Positions 7,776-15,081 of a DNA stretch of 64,000 bases are shown one piece after another. The stretch covers positions 1 to 64,000 of the forward strand of contig NZ_BAABJH010000005.1 of the NCBI RefSeq assembly GCF_039543205.1, read 5' to 3'. A program made the position numbers and the translations under genes. The notes beneath the pieces were generated by a model. It did not search any database. It had not been told where the DNA came from and was given only the letters and a program-made list of their open reading frames with translations. How positions within the stretch are numbered: position 1 is the first letter of the stretch; each line of letters opens with the position of its first letter. This DNA comes from Flaviramulus_B aquimarinus (GTDB taxonomy: Bacteria; Bacteroidota; Bacteroidia; Flavobacteriales; Flavobacteriaceae).

Positions 7776-9083
7776 ATGGGAACATTTAAAATTGAAGGTG
7801 GTCACCAACTTAAAGGTAGTATACAACCACAAGGTGCGAAAAATGAAGCGTTACAGATTTTATGTGCGGTTTTATTAACTCCAGAGTTAATTACAATATA
7901 TAACATTCCAGATATTGTTGATGTCAATAAGCTAATTAGCTTGCTCAAAAAATTAGGTGTTAAAGTTGAAAAACAAGGAAAAGGCACATATACATTTCAG
8001 GCAGACGAGGTTGATTTAGCGTATTTAGAATCCGATCAATTTAAAATAGATGGTCGTGGTTTACGAGGTTCTATTATGATTGTAGGGCCTTTATTAGCGC
8101 GTTTTGGAAAAGGCTATATACCAAAGCCCGGTGGTGATAAAATTGGTCGTCGTCGTTTAGATACGCACTTTGAAGGTTTAATAAAACTTGGTGCTAAATT
8201 TGGATATAGTAAAGAGGAACAATTTTATGGCGTTGAAGCTGAGAAATTAAAAGGAACTTACATGCTTCTAGAGGAAGCTTCGGTAACTGGAACGGCAAAT
8301 ATATTAATGGCTGCTGTTTTAGCAGAAGGGCAAACTACTATTTACAATGCAGCCTGCGAACCCTATTTACAGCAATTATGTAAAATGCTGAATAGGATGG
8401 GAGCTAAAATTAGCGGTGTTGGTTCAAATATGCTTATTATTGATGGGGTTCAAAATTTAGGAGGAACAGATCATACCATGTTACCAGATATGATTGAAAT
8501 TGGTAGTTGGATTGGTTTGGCAGCGATGACTAAAAGTGAATTAACCATTACTAATGTGTCTTGGAACGATTTAGGATTGATTCCAGAAACATTTAGAAAA
8601 TTAGGTATTACAGTTGAAAAGCAAGGTGATGATATCCATATTCCTGCGCATACTGATGGTTACGAAATACAAAGTTTTATAGATGGTTCTATTCTAACCA
8701 TTTCTGATGCACCTTGGCCTGGATTTACGCCCGATTTATTGAGTATTATACTGGTTGTGGCAACACAAGCAAGAGGTAGTGTTTTAATACATCAAAAGAT
8801 GTTTGAAAGCCGTTTGTTTTTTGTAGACAAACTAATTGATATGGGCGCGAAAATTATTTTGTGTGATCCACATAGGGCTACTGTTATTGGTCATGACTTT
8901 AAGTCGACTTTAAAAGCAACAACCATGACATCTCCTGATATTCGTGCTGGTGTCTCGTTATTAATTGCAGCACTTTCTGCAAAAGGAACATCTACCATTC
9001 AAAATATTGAACAGATAGATCGAGGTTATGAAAATATAGATGAACGCTTACGTGCTATTGGAGCACATATTGAGCGCATATAG
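7776..9083 (+). CDS. murA: UDP-N-acetylglucosamine 1-carboxyvinyltransferase
   Basis: This 435-residue cytoplasmic enzyme transfers enolpyruvate from PEP to UDP-GlcNAc, the first committed step of peptidoglycan synthesis. It shows the inverse alpha/beta barrel of the EPSP synthase family, the catalytic lysine at K22 (PQGAKNEAL), VTGTANILMAAVLAEG, and the C-terminal substrate motif TSPDIRAGVSLLIAALSA. In the mobile loop the residue equivalent to E. coli Cys115 is Asp121 (PKPGGDKIGRRRLDTH). In E. coli MurA a Cys115-to-Asp change keeps activity and prevents alkylation by fosfomycin, so target-based fosfomycin insensitivity is expected. It converges on the small gene at 9085 with one base between them. 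Confidence 0.97.
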   Translation: MGTFKIEGGHQLKGSIQPQGAKNEALQILCAVLLTPELITIYNIPDIVDVNKLISLLKKLGVKVEKQGKGTYTFQADEVDLAYLESDQFKIDGRGLRGSIMIVGPLLARFGKGYIPKPGGDKIGRRRLDTHFEGLIKLGAKFGYSKEEQFYGVEAEKLKGTYMLLEEASVTGTANILMAAVLAEGQTTIYNAACEPYLQQLCKMLNRMGAKISGVGSNMLIIDGVQNLGGTDHTMLPDMIEIGSWIGLAAMTKSELTITNVSWNDLGLIPETFRKLGITVEKQGDDIHIPAHTDGYEIQSFIDGSILTISDAPWPGFTPDLLSIILVVATQARGSVLIHQKMFESRLFFVDKLIDMGAKIILCDPHRATVIGHDFKSTLKATTMTSPDIRAGVSLLIAALSAKGTSTIQNIEQIDRGYENIDERLRAIGAHIERI

Positions 9084-9084
9084 T

Positions 9085-9318
9085 TTATGAAGCTTTAAAA
9101 TTTGAATACACAACTCTTAAGTTTCTATAAAAGTTGTTTTTAGTTTCGATAGTATTTTCTGGTTTAATGGAATTTACATAGTCTTTTAATATGGACATAG
9201 AAATGTCTATACATTCAGCAGGATTAACATCAGGTTTAAATTCTATTTCTAATATTTCATCATTTTTATTAAAGTTTAAACTTTCTATAATGGAAGGGTT
9301 TAAATGTACGCGTATCAT
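9085..9318 (-). CDS. Hypothetical protein, 77 residues
   Basis: This small protein has no recognised family. It starts MIRVHLNPSIIESLNFN, has alternating hydrophobics in ILEIEFKPD (probably a strand) and then a helix (ECIDISMSILKDYVNSIKP), ending in another strand (LRVVYSNFKAS). There is no signal peptide and no membrane segment. The LNFNKNDEILEIEFK stretch faintly recalls the start of KTSC domains, but the rest does not fit. It is monocistronic, with an A/T-rich region and a 14-bp palindrome (9342-9355) just upstream. Coding is supported by the clean frame between murA and the palindrome. Confidence 0.6.
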   Translation of the reverse strand: MIRVHLNPSIIESLNFNKNDEILEIEFKPDVNPAECIDISMSILKDYVNSIKPENTIETKNNFYRNLRVVYSNFKAS

Positions 9319-9341
9319 AGCTTGATTAATTTTAATATTAC

Positions 9342-9355
9342 ACCTTTATAAAGGT
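9342..9355. promoter_or_regulatory. 14-bp perfect palindrome upstream of the 77-residue gene
   Basis: ACCTTTATAAAGGT lies 23 bases upstream of the start codon at 9318. Its position suits an operator or a symmetric AT-rich promoter element. No protein partner is evident. Confidence 0.3.
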
Positions 9356-9459
9356 AATGCTATAGATAGCAAAAAAAAATAAGTATAACTGCGTATTTTT
9401 AATAGAAGCTGTGTAGATGTATATCTTAAAATGGGTTTATTACTAAAGTAGAACTATTA

Positions 9460-9843
9460 TTAATTCATTTTTATCATTTCCAATTCTAGGTGTTTTGGCT
9501 GAATGTCGTTTCCTTTTGAGATACAGATATATCTATCATCAAATGTTTTGATAATCTTATATTTGAATATTTTACCTATAAGGTGTTCGAAGTTTGGGTT
9601 TGAAACTTTTCTGCAAGTCAAAATAAATTCGCAATCTGACTTCCATTCAATGGAACTTTGAATTTCGATCTGATTTTTTGTACTAATTTCAATTTGAATT
9701 GAATCTGTTCTATTTATTTTCCACTCAGAGTAATTTGAGTTAGAATATTCAAACTCTCCAGTTTTAAATTCAGAACAATTTTTATCTTGACAATATGAAC
9801 TTAAAGCTAGAATCGAAAACAGTATTAAAACTAGTTTTCTCAT
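9460..9843 (-). CDS. Small secreted protein of unknown function
   Basis: The 127-residue product starts with a signal peptide (MRKLVLILFSILALSSYCQ) followed by a mature region with CSEFKTGEFEY, ESSIEW-like and CEFILTCRK elements, i.e. a compact beta-rich domain with paired cysteines. The pattern (C-x-x-F-K-T-G-x-F-x-Y near the mature N-terminus, then I-x-W-x-x-x-C-E-x-x-L-T) is that of a common exported family in Flavobacteriaceae that databases sometimes mislabel as DNA topoisomerase IV. No topoisomerase motif is present. The cellular role is unknown; it is probably periplasmic. It is not obviously linked to the photolyase gene next to it (76-base gap). Confidence 0.7.
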   Translation of the reverse strand: MRKLVLILFSILALSSYCQDKNCSEFKTGEFEYSNSNYSEWKINRTDSIQIEISTKNQIEIQSSIEWKSDCEFILTCRKVSNPNFEHLIGKIFKYKIIKTFDDRYICISKGNDIQPKHLELEMIKMN

Positions 9844-9919
9844 GTTAATTGTTAAGGTTGTTTACATTCAAATATAAGGATTTCTCTTATAAAAAGCGAG
9901 CGAAGTATGATTTGTTTTT

Positions 9920-11224
9920 TTAATTTAAGGCTTCTTTATAAACTTTTAAACAGCGTTCTCTAGCAAATTTATGATCAACGATAGGTCTGGGATAGGTCAG
10001 TTCTTGTAAATCTTGAACCCATGTATTAATGTAATCTAATTGTTTGTCAAACTTTTCAATTTGAGTCGTAGGGTTAAAAATTCTAAAATAGGGTGCTGCA
10101 TCAACACCGCAACCAGCAACCCATTGCCAGTTTCCAATATTGCTAGCCATATCATAGTCGTGGAGCTTTTCGGCAAAATAGGCTTCGCCCCAGCGCCAAT
10201 CTATTAATAAGTGTTTGCATAAAAAGCTACCAACTAACATCCTAACACGATTGTGCATAAACCCGGTTTCATTTAACTGTCGCATTCCTGCATCTACTAA
10301 AGGGTAACCCGTTTTACCTTCGCACCATAGTTTAAACTCTAGTTCGTTATTCCTCCAAACAATACGGTCGTATTTGGGTTTGAAACTTTTAGTCTGTGTT
10401 TCTGGAAAATGCCAAAGAATTTGCATAAAAAACTCACGCCATATCAGTTCTTGCCAGAATATTTCATTGACTTCAGCAACGGCTATTTTTACCATATTAC
10501 GAATGCTAACGGTGCCAAAACGTAAATGTGGACCTAATTTAGAGGTACTGTCCAGAGCAGGGAAATTTCTTGTGGATTCGTAATTTTGTATGAGTTCTGT
10601 ATTTATTACATAAGGTTTTATTTCTTGTTCAGATATTGAAAAACCTATATCATTCAAGCTTAAATTCAAAAATGAGTTACCTGAAATTAAATGACTTAGT
10701 AAATTTTCAGAAGGATACTGTTTAAGATTGCCTTTACGAAAGGTTTCTTTCCAACGTTTCATATATGGTGTATAGACTAAATATGGTTTGCCATCACTTT
10801 TTACAATATCATTTTTTTCAAAAATCACTTGGTCTTTAAACGTATTAAAACCAATATTGTTTTCATTTAAAAATAATTTGAGTTCAGCATCACGTTTTCT
10901 AGCATAAGGCTCATAATCATGATTACTGTAAACAGAATCAATGTTATAGGTTTTTATTATTTTTTTATAAACAGCAATGGGTTTACCATGATAAATGTTA
11001 ATCCCACTATTGAATTCACTTATAAGTCTTGAATTTATATTTTGAAGCGTATTATGAATAAATGCAACGCGTGGATCGGTTTTTGGCAGGTGTTCTAAAA
11101 TTTCAGAATCAAAAATAAAAATAAGAAGCACATTATATTGTCCTTTAAGGGCTTTATAAAGCGCATGATTATCGTTTAATCTTAAATCGCGACGAAACCA
11201 AAATATGTTAATTTTTTTTTTCAA
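9920..11224 (-). CDS. phr: Deoxyribodipyrimidine photolyase (CPD photolyase, class I)
   Basis: This 434-residue FAD enzyme uses blue light to split cyclobutane pyrimidine dimers. The N-terminal Rossmann-like antenna domain begins INIFWFRRDLRLNDNHAL. The FAD domain shows WQELIWREFFMQ, TGYPLVDAGMRQLNETGFMHNRVRM and the class I signature ASNIGNWQWVAGCGVDAAP followed by YFRIFNP. Its length is a little short (class I enzymes are ~430-480), with nothing missing. It is the last gene of a ten-gene minus-strand run that begins at 14992, with 26 bases from the upstream SRPBCC gene. The upstream promoter carries the putative TetR operator, so DNA repair would be induced together with antioxidant functions. 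Confidence 0.96.
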   Translation of the reverse strand: MKKKINIFWFRRDLRLNDNHALYKALKGQYNVLLIFIFDSEILEHLPKTDPRVAFIHNTLQNINSRLISEFNSGINIYHGKPIAVYKKIIKTYNIDSVYSNHDYEPYARKRDAELKLFLNENNIGFNTFKDQVIFEKNDIVKSDGKPYLVYTPYMKRWKETFRKGNLKQYPSENLLSHLISGNSFLNLSLNDIGFSISEQEIKPYVINTELIQNYESTRNFPALDSTSKLGPHLRFGTVSIRNMVKIAVAEVNEIFWQELIWREFFMQILWHFPETQTKSFKPKYDRIVWRNNELEFKLWCEGKTGYPLVDAGMRQLNETGFMHNRVRMLVGSFLCKHLLIDWRWGEAYFAEKLHDYDMASNIGNWQWVAGCGVDAAPYFRIFNPTTQIEKFDKQLDYINTWVQDLQELTYPRPIVDHKFARERCLKVYKEALN

Positions 11225-11250
11225 ATAAAAATATTTTAAATCAATTCAGC

Positions 11251-11715
11251 TTACTTATGAACTCCGAACAGTTGTTCAAGTTTTTGTGTACGATAATTAA
11301 AGATTTCTTCTAATTTAGGTTTTACTATAAAGGGATGGACCAATTGACCGATAATCCCAAAAGGAACTTTATAATCTATAATATCTTCCATTTCCACACC
11401 GCCTTCAATGGCTTTTATAAAATGTTTATGATGCCAAAGGGCGTAAGGACCAAAACGCTGTTCGTCTACAAAATAATGTTTATCTACAACATGGGTGATT
11501 TCTGTTACCCATTTGGTTTTAATGCCTAAAACTGGTGTTACAATATATTGGATAATTTGTCCCGCAAACATAGGTCTATCTGCTCCCGATAGTATATTAA
11601 ACCCCATATAATCTGGCGTGATTGTTTTTAGATTTTTTGGATCTGATAGAAAATCCCAGGCTTGTTCTAAAGAAATTGGTAAGTTTTGCTTTTTGTGAAG
11701 GCGGTAAATTTTCAT
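11251..11715 (-). CDS. SRPBCC family protein
   Basis: This 154-residue protein has the SRPBCC/polyketide-cyclase helix-grip pattern: a first strand ending LPISLEQAWDFLSDPKNLKTITP, mid-protein FVDEQRFGPYALWHHKHFIKAIEGG and a C-terminal helix after GQLVHPF. This subgroup is the one often labelled cell-division inhibitor or ligand-binding SRPBCC and is commonly found beside photolyase and DUF2867-type SDR genes, as here. The ligand is unknown. It is cytoplasmic and sits 14 bases after tspO and 26 bases before phr, clearly in the same operon. Confidence 0.85.
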   Translation of the reverse strand: MKIYRLHKKQNLPISLEQAWDFLSDPKNLKTITPDYMGFNILSGADRPMFAGQIIQYIVTPVLGIKTKWVTEITHVVDKHYFVDEQRFGPYALWHHKHFIKAIEGGVEMEDIIDYKVPFGIIGQLVHPFIVKPKLEEIFNYRTQKLEQLFGVHK

Positions 11716-11729
11716 TAAATTATTTTGAG

Positions 11730-12194
11730 TTATGAGTTAAAAATTAAAATGTAAGCATTCAATGATGTTGCTACTATTAACCAAATAAAGTAAGGTGCAA
11801 TAAGTAGGCTTTTTGTTTTTAAAAGGGACTTATAATCGAATAAAAACTTCCCAATTATAAAAGTTAATGAAACGATACAAATTAAGCCTAAAGCAACCAT
11901 ATGTTGATTAAAGAAAAAGAATCCCCAAATAACATTTAGTATAAACTGGGTGGTAAACAATATTTTTAATTTAGTATTTGGCACGAGTTTGTATAAGTAG
12001 GCCATATAGATTGAAAAACAAATCATGATGGTGCTCCATGCTAGGCCAAAAAACCATCCAGGAGGTGTCCAAGGGGCTTTATTTAACGATGTGTACCATT
12101 CGGTTTGTGGGCCGTTGTCCATAAGCCAATTACCTATGGCAAGTGCACCGAAATTGATAATTAAAAATACGACAGTGTATTTGATTAATTTCAT
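11730..12194 (-). CDS. tspO: TspO/MBR family membrane protein
   Basis: This 154-residue integral membrane protein has five predicted membrane helices. The loop-1 motif WYTSLNKAPWTPPGWFFGLAW contains the W-x-P-P residues that bind tetrapyrrole in TspO. TspO proteins bind porphyrins and in Rhodobacter modulate light- and oxygen-dependent gene expression; other members degrade or sequester porphyrins under stress. Presence beside photolyase and glutathione peroxidase fits a role in limiting tetrapyrrole photosensitisation. Its start overlaps the upstream small gene by 4 bases (ATGA). Confidence 0.93.
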   Translation of the reverse strand: MKLIKYTVVFLIINFGALAIGNWLMDNGPQTEWYTSLNKAPWTPPGWFFGLAWSTIMICFSIYMAYLYKLVPNTKLKILFTTQFILNVIWGFFFFNQHMVALGLICIVSLTFIIGKFLFDYKSLLKTKSLLIAPYFIWLIVATSLNAYILIFNS

Positions 12195-12358
12195 TGTTTT
12201 AGTTTATGGATTTGTTTTGAAACTTCTTCTGCTTCTGCATATTTTTTATCACTTTCACTTCTATTCACACTTGATAGGTCATGCCATTCTTTCATAAGTG
12301 ATTTATACTTATCTTGAAGTTTTTCGAGTTCTGTTTTCTTTTTAAAAAATCCGAACAT
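12191..12358 (-). CDS. Lacal_2735-like small protein, 55 residues
   Basis: The coding region begins at the internal ATG at 12358 (MFGFFKKKTELEKLQDKYK). Starting further upstream at 12469 would run into the glutathione peroxidase gene and add unrelated sequence. The product is a short, highly charged two-helix protein with SSVNRSESDKKYAEAEEV, the hallmark of a small Bacteroidota family (Lacal_2735) found next to stress and envelope genes. The function is unknown; it is probably a cytoplasmic or membrane-associated helical hairpin. It overlaps tspO by 4 bases and lies 5 bases after the peroxidase gene. Confidence 0.85.
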   Translation of the reverse strand: MFGFFKKKTELEKLQDKYKSLMKEWHDLSSVNRSESDKKYAEAEEVSKQIHKLKQ

Positions 12359-12363
12359 AATTT

Positions 12364-12903
12364 TTATTTTAAGTGTTTTGTTATTTTTGAACTTTGTGGA
12401 TTGGTTGTTGAAAAAAAGTAATCTACTAAATGGCCTTGGTCGTCCACTAAATATTTTTGAAAATTCCATTTCACTTTAGAATCTCTTTTATTGTTATATG
12501 TTTTTTCAGTGAGCCAAGTATATAATGGATGCTGGTTTTTACCTTTAACATCAATTTTTTCGGTCATTAAAAATGTAACTCCATAATTAACCTCGCAGAA
12601 CGTGGCTATGGTGTTTTTATCTCCTGGTTCTTGACTGCCAAATTGATTGCAGGGCACACCAATAATTTGAAGTTTATCGTTGTATTGTTCATGCAATGCT
12701 TGCAAGTCCTTGTATTGAGAGGTAAAACCACATTTAGAAGCTACATTTACAAAAAGTATATGTTTTCCTTTGAATTTTAAAAGTTCAATAGGTTCTCCAT
12801 TTAATGCATGGATTGAAATGTTGTAAATACATGTTTTATTCATTTTTGACCTTTTATTGCTTTTAAAAAATAAGGTGGCTATAAATATTTTGAAGGGGTT
12901 CAT
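12364..12903 (-). CDS. Glutathione peroxidase-like thiol peroxidase
   Basis: This 179-residue protein reduces hydrogen peroxide or lipid hydroperoxides, probably with thioredoxin as donor. The peroxidatic Cys58 sits in FVNVASKCGFTSQY, the catalytic Gln87 in PCNQFGSQEPG, and the WNFQKYLVD motif gives the Trp and Asn of the tetrad. It is a cysteine, not a selenocysteine, enzyme. Residues 1-20 (MNPFKIFIATLFFKSNKRSK) precede a second Met (MNKTCIYN) that could be the true start. The first Met overlaps the upstream SDR stop by 4 bases, which supports coupling from 12903. It is part of the photolyase operon. Confidence 0.94.
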   Translation of the reverse strand: MNPFKIFIATLFFKSNKRSKMNKTCIYNISIHALNGEPIELLKFKGKHILFVNVASKCGFTSQYKDLQALHEQYNDKLQIIGVPCNQFGSQEPGDKNTIATFCEVNYGVTFLMTEKIDVKGKNQHPLYTWLTEKTYNNKRDSKVKWNFQKYLVDDQGHLVDYFFSTTNPQSSKITKHLK

Positions 12904-13583
12904 ATTTTAAAACTTACTATACCACAATCCATTTCGAAAATCTGCCCAGACATGGAGGCTGCTTTGTCGGAGATTAGAAAATCTGCCATTTCTGCAACTT
13001 CTTTGGGATCTAGAAACTTTTTTAATGGATGGCGTTCGGTAATGTTTTCAATCATTTTATCATTTCGTAAAAGCTTTGAGGCGAGTTGGGTGTTTGTTAC
13101 TGTAGGCGCAATAGCATTTATACGAATTGTTGGTGCGAGTTCTGCACCTAATGATTTAACCAATCCTTCAACACCAGATTTTGCTGTAGCTATACTGGCA
13201 TGAAAAGGCATGCCTAATTTAGATGCCACTGTACTAAAAAGTAATATAGAGGGCTTTGTACCATTTTTAAGAATGGGTAAGTAGGCCTTAATAGCTTTTA
13301 CAGCACCAAGGACGTTGATTTCAAAATCATTTTTAAAATCGTCAATACTTAATCTAGAAATAGGTTTAAGGTTAATGCTACCTGGGCAATAAATTAAACC
13401 GTCTGCATGTTCAATGTTTGGTAAATCATCTTTAGTAATGTCGCAAGAAAAGTGAGATAAGTTACCATGTTTGTACTCTGGAATGGTCCTACTAATGTTT
13501 ATGACTTTGGAATGATCGAGTAGTTTACTTAGTATGGCATTTCCGATGCCCTTACTACCACCTATAACAAGTATTGTTTTCAT
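12900..13583 (-). CDS. SDR family protein lacking the catalytic tyrosine
   Basis: This 227-residue Rossmann protein has the NAD(P)-binding GGSKGIG near residue 8-14, the N-N-A-G counterpart YCPGS (67-69), and a C-terminal MSGQIFEMDCG. The active-site YxxxK motif reads I-A-T-A-K (Ile131, Lys135) within MPFHASIATAKSGVEGL, so the tyrosine that normally donates the proton is absent, while Lys and a nearby Ser117 remain. It may be a reductase with altered chemistry, or a nucleotide-binding regulator. A related SDR group with H-A-S-I-A-x-A-K exists in other bacteria, so this is probably a family trait and not decay. It is coupled to the peroxidase gene. Confidence 0.88.
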   Translation of the reverse strand: MKTILVIGGSKGIGNAILSKLLDHSKVINISRTIPEYKHGNLSHFSCDITKDDLPNIEHADGLIYCPGSINLKPISRLSIDDFKNDFEINVLGAVKAIKAYLPILKNGTKPSILLFSTVASKLGMPFHASIATAKSGVEGLVKSLGAELAPTIRINAIAPTVTNTQLASKLLRNDKMIENITERHPLKKFLDPKEVAEMADFLISDKAASMSGQIFEMDCGIVSFKI

Positions 13584-13607
13584 ATGGTTTCAGGGCATAG
13601 ATTTGTG

Positions 13608-13823
13608 TTATGGCCTGCCCTTTAGCCTTTTTTCAATTTTTTGTTTAATAACAGTTAAGCGTTTCATTAAATCCATGATTTCAGGATCTTTATCTTCTTT
13701 GTAAATCGTATTTAAACTTAATATTAAGGCTTTTACTTCTCTAGACGATTCAATACGCTCACTAGTTGTTTTAAAAGTATGTTTACGTTGCTCGAATGCT
13801 AAAGCTTTATCAATAATCTCCAT
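13608..13823 (-). CDS. Small basic helical protein, 71 residues (paralogue 1)
   Basis: This protein has no recognised family. It is predicted to be all-helical and rich in Lys/Arg/Glu, with a strongly conserved C-terminal block MKRLTVIKQKIEKRLKGRP. It is paralogous to the next gene upstream (13992-14216): about 45 of 71 aligned residues are identical, including SREVKALIL/SREAKALIL and the whole C-terminal block. It lies 24 bases before the SDR gene and inside the stress operon. There is no signal peptide. A nucleic-acid-binding or ribosome-associated role is conceivable from charge alone, but nothing shows it. Confidence 0.75.
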   Translation of the reverse strand: MEIIDKALAFEQRKHTFKTTSERIESSREVKALILSLNTIYKEDKDPEIMDLMKRLTVIKQKIEKRLKGRP

Positions 13824-13991
13824 AATTTTTTTTAATCTTTAATCAATTTTAATATACATGTGAAAAAACATAATGTTTCACAATTTGACAATATAATAAA
13901 ATCTATGACATTTTCGATTTTTATAGAGAATAATTATGTAAAATTTAATATTTAGGTAATAATTCCATAATTTTTAGATTATAATGAAACG

Positions 13992-14216
13992 TTATGCGGT
14001 TAATGGTTTTCCTTTTAATCGTTTTTCTACTTTTCTTTTTATAACGGTTAAACGTTTCATGATATCCATTATCTTTTCATCTTTTTTAGCCTTGTATATT
14101 TCATTTAAATCTAAAATCAAGGCTTTTGCTTCTCTAGAAATTTTAACACGATCACTCGTTGTTAAGGATCTCATTTTTGTTTTTTCAAATTCTAGGGCTC
14201 TGTTTATTAAATCCAT
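13992..14216 (-). CDS. Small basic helical protein, 74 residues (paralogue 2)
   Basis: This is the sister of the protein at 13608-13823 and arose by tandem duplication. It begins MDLINRALEFEKTKMRS and ends IKRKVEKRLKGKPLTA. The gap between the two copies (13824-13991) is AT-rich, about 168 bases, with no clear promoter or terminator, so the operon may continue through it. Similarity is highest in the C-terminal half, which points to the conserved functional surface. The function is unknown. Confidence 0.75.
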   Translation of the reverse strand: MDLINRALEFEKTKMRSLTTSDRVKISREAKALILDLNEIYKAKKDEKIMDIMKRLTVIKRKVEKRLKGKPLTA

Positions 14217-14294
14217 AGTTTTAATTATTTATATATAGAATGGTAATTATTTTTTCTATTGGTTTACTTAGTTCTATTATTAATAAGGAATAAT

Positions 14295-14567
14295 TTATCG
14301 TTTTGATATTTTATTCTGACTTATTTGTTTTTGTTGCGAACATTTAAAACGCCCTTTTTCAAAGGTTCGTAACTTTTCATGTTTTGTTTTTCTGCCTTTA
14401 ACACGTTTACGCCACATTTTAAAACTACTGGGTTTCATTTCTGCCCTCATGAGTGCTATGACTTCTTGTTCTTTTAAGCCAAATTGAAAAAGGATAGCTT
14501 CAAATGTTGTTCGGTCTTCCCAAGCCATTTCTATAATTCTATCAACATCTTGTATTTCTAAATCCAT
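14295..14567 (-). CDS. DUF2805 / TIGR03643 family protein
   Basis: This 90-residue protein starts with the family hallmark: DVDRIIEMAWEDRTTFEAI, then F-G-L-K-E-Q-E-V-I-A-L-M-R and SSFKMWRKRVKGRKTKHEKL. The tail is Lys-rich. The helix-turn-helix-like first half suggests nucleic-acid binding, but the role is unknown. In many bacteria this family is encoded next to photolyase/cryptochrome and stress genes, which agrees with the position here. It overlaps the upstream gene by 10 bases, so the two are co-translated. Confidence 0.88.
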   Translation of the reverse strand: MDLEIQDVDRIIEMAWEDRTTFEAILFQFGLKEQEVIALMRAEMKPSSFKMWRKRVKGRKTKHEKLRTFEKGRFKCSQQKQISQNKISKR

Positions 14568-14992
14568 AAATGTTGAAAATCATACTGTGAATCATACTTT
14601 ATTTTTTCATCTAACATTTTTCTAAAAAAGTTTTTGTTTTCTCTAAATGTTTTATTGTTTTTAAAATGTATAAATTGACCATTGGCATGAATACTTGCGC
14701 CATTTACTTTATATATAACCAATTGGTAGTAAGGAATAGCCCAAGTAAGGTTTTTTAAACCTTTATTGATATATATAAGAATACCACCAGTACGTAATTC
14801 TATATTAGCATAATTAGGATCTGAAATTGAATTCATGTGTTGTTTAAAATTGAGACTAACATCATCTATAATCATACGTTTTGAGCCAACCCCTTTCATT
14901 TTTATTGATTTTAAAAATGAATAAGGTTTGCCAACCAAATCATTAATAAGTTCCTGATTTTTTTTATTCGAATATGTAGTATCTAGAAACAT
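14558..14992 (-). CDS. Hypothetical protein, first gene of the photolyase operon
   Basis: This 144-residue protein of no recognised family has no signal peptide or membrane helix. It contains beta-rich blocks (KRMIIDDVSLNFKQHM, ANIELRTGGILIYINKG, AIPYYQLVIYKVNG) followed by a charged helical tail (FRENKNFFRKMLDEKI). It is the promoter-proximal gene of the ten-gene run, with a predicted leader of only ~11 bases below the -7 box at 15008-15015. That box is preceded by the palindromic operator at 15021-15050. Related proteins probably exist in other Flavobacteriaceae beside DUF2805 genes, but this is from context. Confidence 0.65.
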   Translation of the reverse strand: MFLDTTYSNKKNQELINDLVGKPYSFLKSIKMKGVGSKRMIIDDVSLNFKQHMNSISDPNYANIELRTGGILIYINKGLKNLTWAIPYYQLVIYKVNGASIHANGQFIHFKNNKTFRENKNFFRKMLDEKIKYDSQYDFQHLWI

Positions 14993-15007
14993 AATTTACT
15001 GTTTATC

Positions 15008-15050
15008 CAAATATACAAAATGTTTAACTTATATTTAAATAAGTTGAACA
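15008..15050 (-). promoter_or_regulatory. Promoter plus palindromic operator for the photolyase operon
   Basis: On the minus strand a perfect -7 box TATATTTG (15008-15015) lies ~11 bases from the predicted first mRNA base to the ATG at 14992. A 30-bp inverted repeat covers 15021-15050: arms TGTTTAACTTAT (15021-15032) and ATAAGTTGAACA (15039-15050), 11 of 12 positions pairing, with a 6-bp AT centre. It is 5 bp from the -7 box and covers the place of a -33 element, typical for repression. A near copy with identical spacing precedes the TetR gene (19148-19177); 26 of 30 bases agree, and the AAATATTTT flank is also shared. Confidence 0.75.
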
Positions 15051-15081
15051 AAATATTTTATTTGATTATAGAGAAAATTTA

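Noticed and set aside
9085..9318. KTSC-domain assignment for the 77-residue protein
   Set aside because: Only a short stretch resembles KTSC; the conserved C-terminal part of that domain is not present.
9460..9843. DNA topoisomerase IV label for the 127-residue secreted protein
   Set aside because: The product has a signal peptide and no topoisomerase motifs; the label that databases sometimes give to this family is not supported.
12359..12469. An upstream extension of the Lacal_2735-like gene
   Set aside because: It would overlap the end of the glutathione peroxidase gene and add unrelated residues; the internal ATG at 12358 reproduces the family N-terminus.
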